A DNA stretch of 7,719 bases, taken from JBIQLO01 sp044464175. GTDB lineage: Bacteria > Planctomycetota > Phycisphaerae > Tepidisphaerales > Tepidisphaeraceae. The notes below the pieces were generated by a model. The model saw nothing but the letters and a program-made list of their open reading frames with translations. It did not search any database and was not told where the DNA came from. This document shows, one piece after another, positions 6,128 through 7,719 of the stretch. The stretch covers positions 1 through 7,719 of the forward strand of contig JBIQLO010000190.1 in assembly GCA_044464175.1 (NCBI GenBank). The letters are read 5' to 3'. The position numbers and the translations under genes were made by a program. The number at the start of each line of letters is the position of its first letter. The stretch's first letter is position 1.

Positions 6128-7225
6128 TCAGTGATATGTTTTCGGGTGATATCCCGTGGTCAGGCGATTGCCCGGATGCCGCCACGTCGGCTCCTCATTG
6201 ATCGAGTGATTGGTGATCCGCCGCAGGTTGCGGATGACCCGCCCATACACCCCCACCGCCGCCGACGACAGGCTCCCCCCCGGCGGCTCATCCATGAACG
6301 GCATGAATTTGTCCGGAAATCCCGGCATCGTGCAGGCGATGCAGATCCCCCCCACGTTCGGACACCCTCCGATCCCCGCCATCCAGCCGCGCTTGGTCAC
6401 GTTGCAATTGACCACCGGCCCCCAGCACCCCAGCTTCACCAGGCACTTGGGCGAGCCGTATTCATGCGCGAAATCCCCCTGCTCGTAATAGCTCCCCCGG
6501 TCGCACCCCTCATGCACCGTCTTGCCGAACAGCCACGTCGGCCGCAGCTTCTCATCCAGCGGGATCATCGGCGCGATCCCCGCCGCCTGATAGAGCAGAT
6601 ACAGCAGCGTCTCCATGAAGTTGTCCGGCTGCACCGGGCACCCCGGCACGTTCACGATCGGCAGCCCCGTCTTTGTGCGGAAGTTCCACCCCAGGTAATC
6701 CGCCAGCCCCATCGACCCCGTCGGGTTTCCCTGCATCGCGTGAATGCCCCCGTAGGTGGCGCACGTCCCGGCCGCCACCACCGCAAACGCCTTGGGCGCC
6801 AGCCTGTCGATCCAGTCGCACAGCGTGATCGGCTGCCCCGTGTCCGGATCGTTCCCCATCCCCGCCCAGTACCCCTCGCTTTTGATCTTCTCATTGGGAA
6901 TCGACCCCTCGATCACCAGCACGAACGGCGCATCCAGCCGCCCCTCGGCCGCGTCAAACCAGACCTTCATGTACTGATCCCCCCCCTGGCTGGGGTCCAG
7001 CACCCGGTTGTGCAGATGCACCTTGGGCAACCCCGGAATCGCCCCCAGCAGCACATCCTCAATGCTCGGCTGCGTCGCCGCCGTCACCGACACCGTGTCC
7101 CCGTCGCAGCTCATCCCATCCGGCGACCAGAGGATGTGCAACTCCTTGACGGCCGGAAATTTCGGATTCATCGCAATCGGCGAGGGAGCATTGGGCACGA
7201 ACGTCGGATTGGACGATAGAGGCAT
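6128..7225 (-). CDS. hhyS: Group 1h [NiFe] hydrogenase small subunit (Fe-S electron relay)
   Basis: This 365-aa small subunit takes electrons from the active site through three clusters. Proximal ligands: C40 and D43 in GMSCDGDTV, C155 in GTCATYGG and C196 in VPGCPVQPDNF. The Asp in place of the second Cys of CxxC is the hallmark reported for the actinobacterial-type enzyme of Ralstonia eutropha. Distal: H238 and C241 (HEGC), C261 and C267. Medial: C274, C288, C295 and C298; C288 stands where 3Fe-4S enzymes have Pro, pointing to a [4Fe-4S] cluster. There is no Tat motif at the N-terminus (MPLSSNPTFVPNAPSPIAMN) and no C-terminal anchor helix, so a cytoplasmic enzyme is expected. The start at 7225 has AAGGAGAG (7241-7234) eight bases upstream; the Met at 7171 lacks one. 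It is the first gene of the operon, preceded by a 478-bp region. Confidence 0.97.
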   Translation of the reverse strand: MPLSSNPTFVPNAPSPIAMNPKFPAVKELHILWSPDGMSCDGDTVSVTAATQPSIEDVLLGAIPGLPKVHLHNRVLDPSQGGDQYMKVWFDAAEGRLDAPFVLVIEGSIPNEKIKSEGYWAGMGNDPDTGQPITLCDWIDRLAPKAFAVVAAGTCATYGGIHAMQGNPTGSMGLADYLGWNFRTKTGLPIVNVPGCPVQPDNFMETLLYLLYQAAGIAPMIPLDEKLRPTWLFGKTVHEGCDRGSYYEQGDFAHEYGSPKCLVKLGCWGPVVNCNVTKRGWMAGIGGCPNVGGICIACTMPGFPDKFMPFMDEPPGGSLSSAAVGVYGRVIRNLRRITNHSINEEPTWRHPGNRLTTGYHPKTYH

Positions 7226-7531
7226 GGCGGCAACTCTCCTTCCAATGCCCCGGCCAAAGGCCCCCACTCCCTGGCCCGGAGGGCTGCGCCGGGAGAGTTC
7301 CACAGGAAGCGGAAGCGACAGGCCTCCCGGCCAATTCCCCCGCTGCTGCAAATCCCATTCCGCCAGCCTGAGCCAAATCCAAAAACTCCCCCGCCCCGCG
7401 TCAGATCGCCTTGCGCTACGCCCTTTTGTCCGCCTCCGCGACAGAACGCCCGCACAACCAGACGCCATTCCCCCCGCCCCGCCACGAGCGCCATCCCAGC
7501 CTCCCTACATGGATGCGCTCCTCGCCGACCC

Positions 7532-7567
7532 CGCGCTGCGCACTTTGGCGACAAAAGGCGCAGCGCC
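7532..7567. repeat. Hairpin unit, copy 1: GCGCTGCGC - 16 nt - GCGCAGCGC
   Basis: The 9-bp arms at 7533-7541 and 7558-7566 are exact reverse complements with a 16-base spacer, each flanked by an outer C. Within the spacer, TTTGGCG (7544-7550) can alternatively pair with CGCCAAA (7564-7570). A second unit with identical arms and spacer length lies 108 bp to the right, which argues for a repeated element rather than chance. Confidence 0.7.
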
Positions 7568-7619
7568 AAAAGAGGCAAAAAACTTCGTGAAAAAAAGAAT
7601 TATCGCCCCTGGCGCTCTC

Positions 7620-7633
7620 CAAATCGCGATTTG
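7620..7633. promoter_or_regulatory. Perfect 14-bp palindrome CAAATCGCGATTTG, possible operator
   Basis: CAAATCGCGATTTG is its own reverse complement over 14 bp. The half-site AAATCGCG recurs at 7636-7643. It lies between the putative divergent starts, about 70 bp from the start at 7704 and about 395 bp from hhyS. Dimeric repressors often bind such symmetric sites, but no regulator gene is visible and I cannot assign one. It sits directly beside a hairpin repeat, so it may be part of that element instead. Confidence 0.4.
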
Positions 7634-7639
7634 CAAAAT

Positions 7640-7675
7640 CGCGCTGCGCCTTTCATCGCCAAACCGCGCAGCGCC
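7640..7675. repeat. Hairpin unit, copy 2: GCGCTGCGC - 16 nt - GCGCAGCGC
   Basis: Arms 7641-7649 and 7666-7674 are identical to those of the unit at 7532-7567, with the same 16-base spacer and the same flanking C on each side. The spacers agree at only about half of their positions, so the stem is conserved and the loop is not, as expected for a structured repeat. It ends 28 bp before the putative plus-strand start at 7704. Confidence 0.7.
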
Positions 7676-7703
7676 CCCTGTAAGGATAGAGGAGCTAAAA
7701 ACA

Positions 7704-7719
7704 ATGACCCGCTTCGGCC
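7704..7719 (+). CDS. Probable start of a divergent gene, cut by the right edge
   Basis: The plus strand reads AGAGGAG at 7688-7694, then nine bases, then ATG ACC CGC TTC GGC (MTRFG). This looks like a ribosome binding site and start facing away from the hydrogenase operon, in line with the loss of coding signal to its left. Only five codons are visible, so no product can be suggested; chance is a real alternative. Confidence 0.35.

Larger units (their letters stand above)
7226..7703. promoter_or_regulatory. Divergent upstream region of hhyS, 478 bp without a convincing gene
   Basis: It lies between hhyS and a probable divergent gene at 7704, so the operon promoter should be here. Reading frames exist on the minus strand, but their products are Arg/Gly/Trp-rich, lack good start sites and look non-coding. 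The most AT-rich part (7568-7604, A tracts on the plus strand) and a GATAAT on the minus strand at about 7603-7598 are weak promoter hints; I could not pair the latter with a good -35 box. The region contains the short palindromes and hairpin units listed separately. I see no rRNA, tRNA or clear riboswitch. Confidence 0.5.

Noticed and set aside
7226..7468. In-frame extension of hhyS to an upstream start at 7468
   Set aside because: The added 81 residues are Arg/Gly-rich, carry no Tat motif and lack a ribosome binding site, whereas ATG at 7225 has AAGGAGAG at good spacing.
7568..7604. Sigma-54 or sigma-70 promoter for the hydrogenase operon
   Set aside because: An A-rich stretch and a GATAAT are present, but I found no -35 box at correct spacing and no TGGCAC-N5-TTGC pattern, so no defined promoter is called.
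7168..7622. Minus-strand reading frames of 68-136 aa upstream of hhyS
   Set aside because: They overlap each other and the hhyS start in other frames, have odd Arg/Trp/Cys-rich composition typical of GC-rich non-coding DNA, and run through the hairpin repeats.

Overview
The window carries one nearly complete operon for an actinobacterial-type, group 1h (formerly group 5) [NiFe] hydrogenase, the oxygen-insensitive class linked to high-affinity or atmospheric H2 oxidation. All nine confident genes and one left-edge partial gene read leftwards on the minus strand. The order of transcription is: small subunit hhyS (7225-6128), large subunit hhyL (6032-4230), a NifU-C-domain protein (4142-3552), a 66-aa proline/arginine-rich protein (3499-3299), a DUF5947-type Cys-rich protein (3239-2598), a DUF6084-type protein (2605-1952), a 317-aa Cys-rich protein (1955-1002), a 96-aa protein (980-690) and an M52 hydrogenase maturation protease (693-193). 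An edge-truncated gene with a strong ribosome binding site follows (140 to the left edge). At the right edge a divergent plus-strand gene probably begins at 7704.

The genes fit one job. HhyS and HhyL are the catalytic dimer, with an Asp replacing one proximal-cluster Cys and a fourth medial-cluster Cys. The NifU-like protein is a likely Fe-S donor. The protease would remove the C-terminal tail of HhyL after Ni insertion. The remaining four proteins look like the accessory set that I remember as travelling with group 1h hydrogenases; their functions are unknown. The hypABCDEF maturation genes are not in the window. No Tat signal is visible, so the enzyme is probably cytoplasmic.

The distal half of the operon is tightly packed. 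Two junctions are ATGA overlaps, one is an 8-bp overlap, and one is a GTG/TGA junction into which a palindromic repeat has apparently been inserted. By contrast, the hhyS-hhyL, hhyL-nifU and 66-aa/DUF5947 junctions each hold a different repeat family: an imperfect inverted repeat built of ATCCGTT/CCGTG words, an AT-rich 14-bp tandem repeat, and a perfect 21-bp inverted repeat. The 478-bp divergent upstream region holds a cluster of GCGCAGCGC words in two equally spaced hairpin units and a perfect 14-bp palindrome.

Organism: DNA of high GC content with such intergenic repeats, in particular the one that would translate as 'CRVGTAHLRP...GGQCPPYP', reminds me of Planctomycetota or a similar soil or aquatic phylum. 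This is inference from memory. The hydrogenase itself does not fix the phylum, because group 1h enzymes occur in Actinobacteriota, Acidobacteriota, Chloroflexota, Planctomycetota and others.
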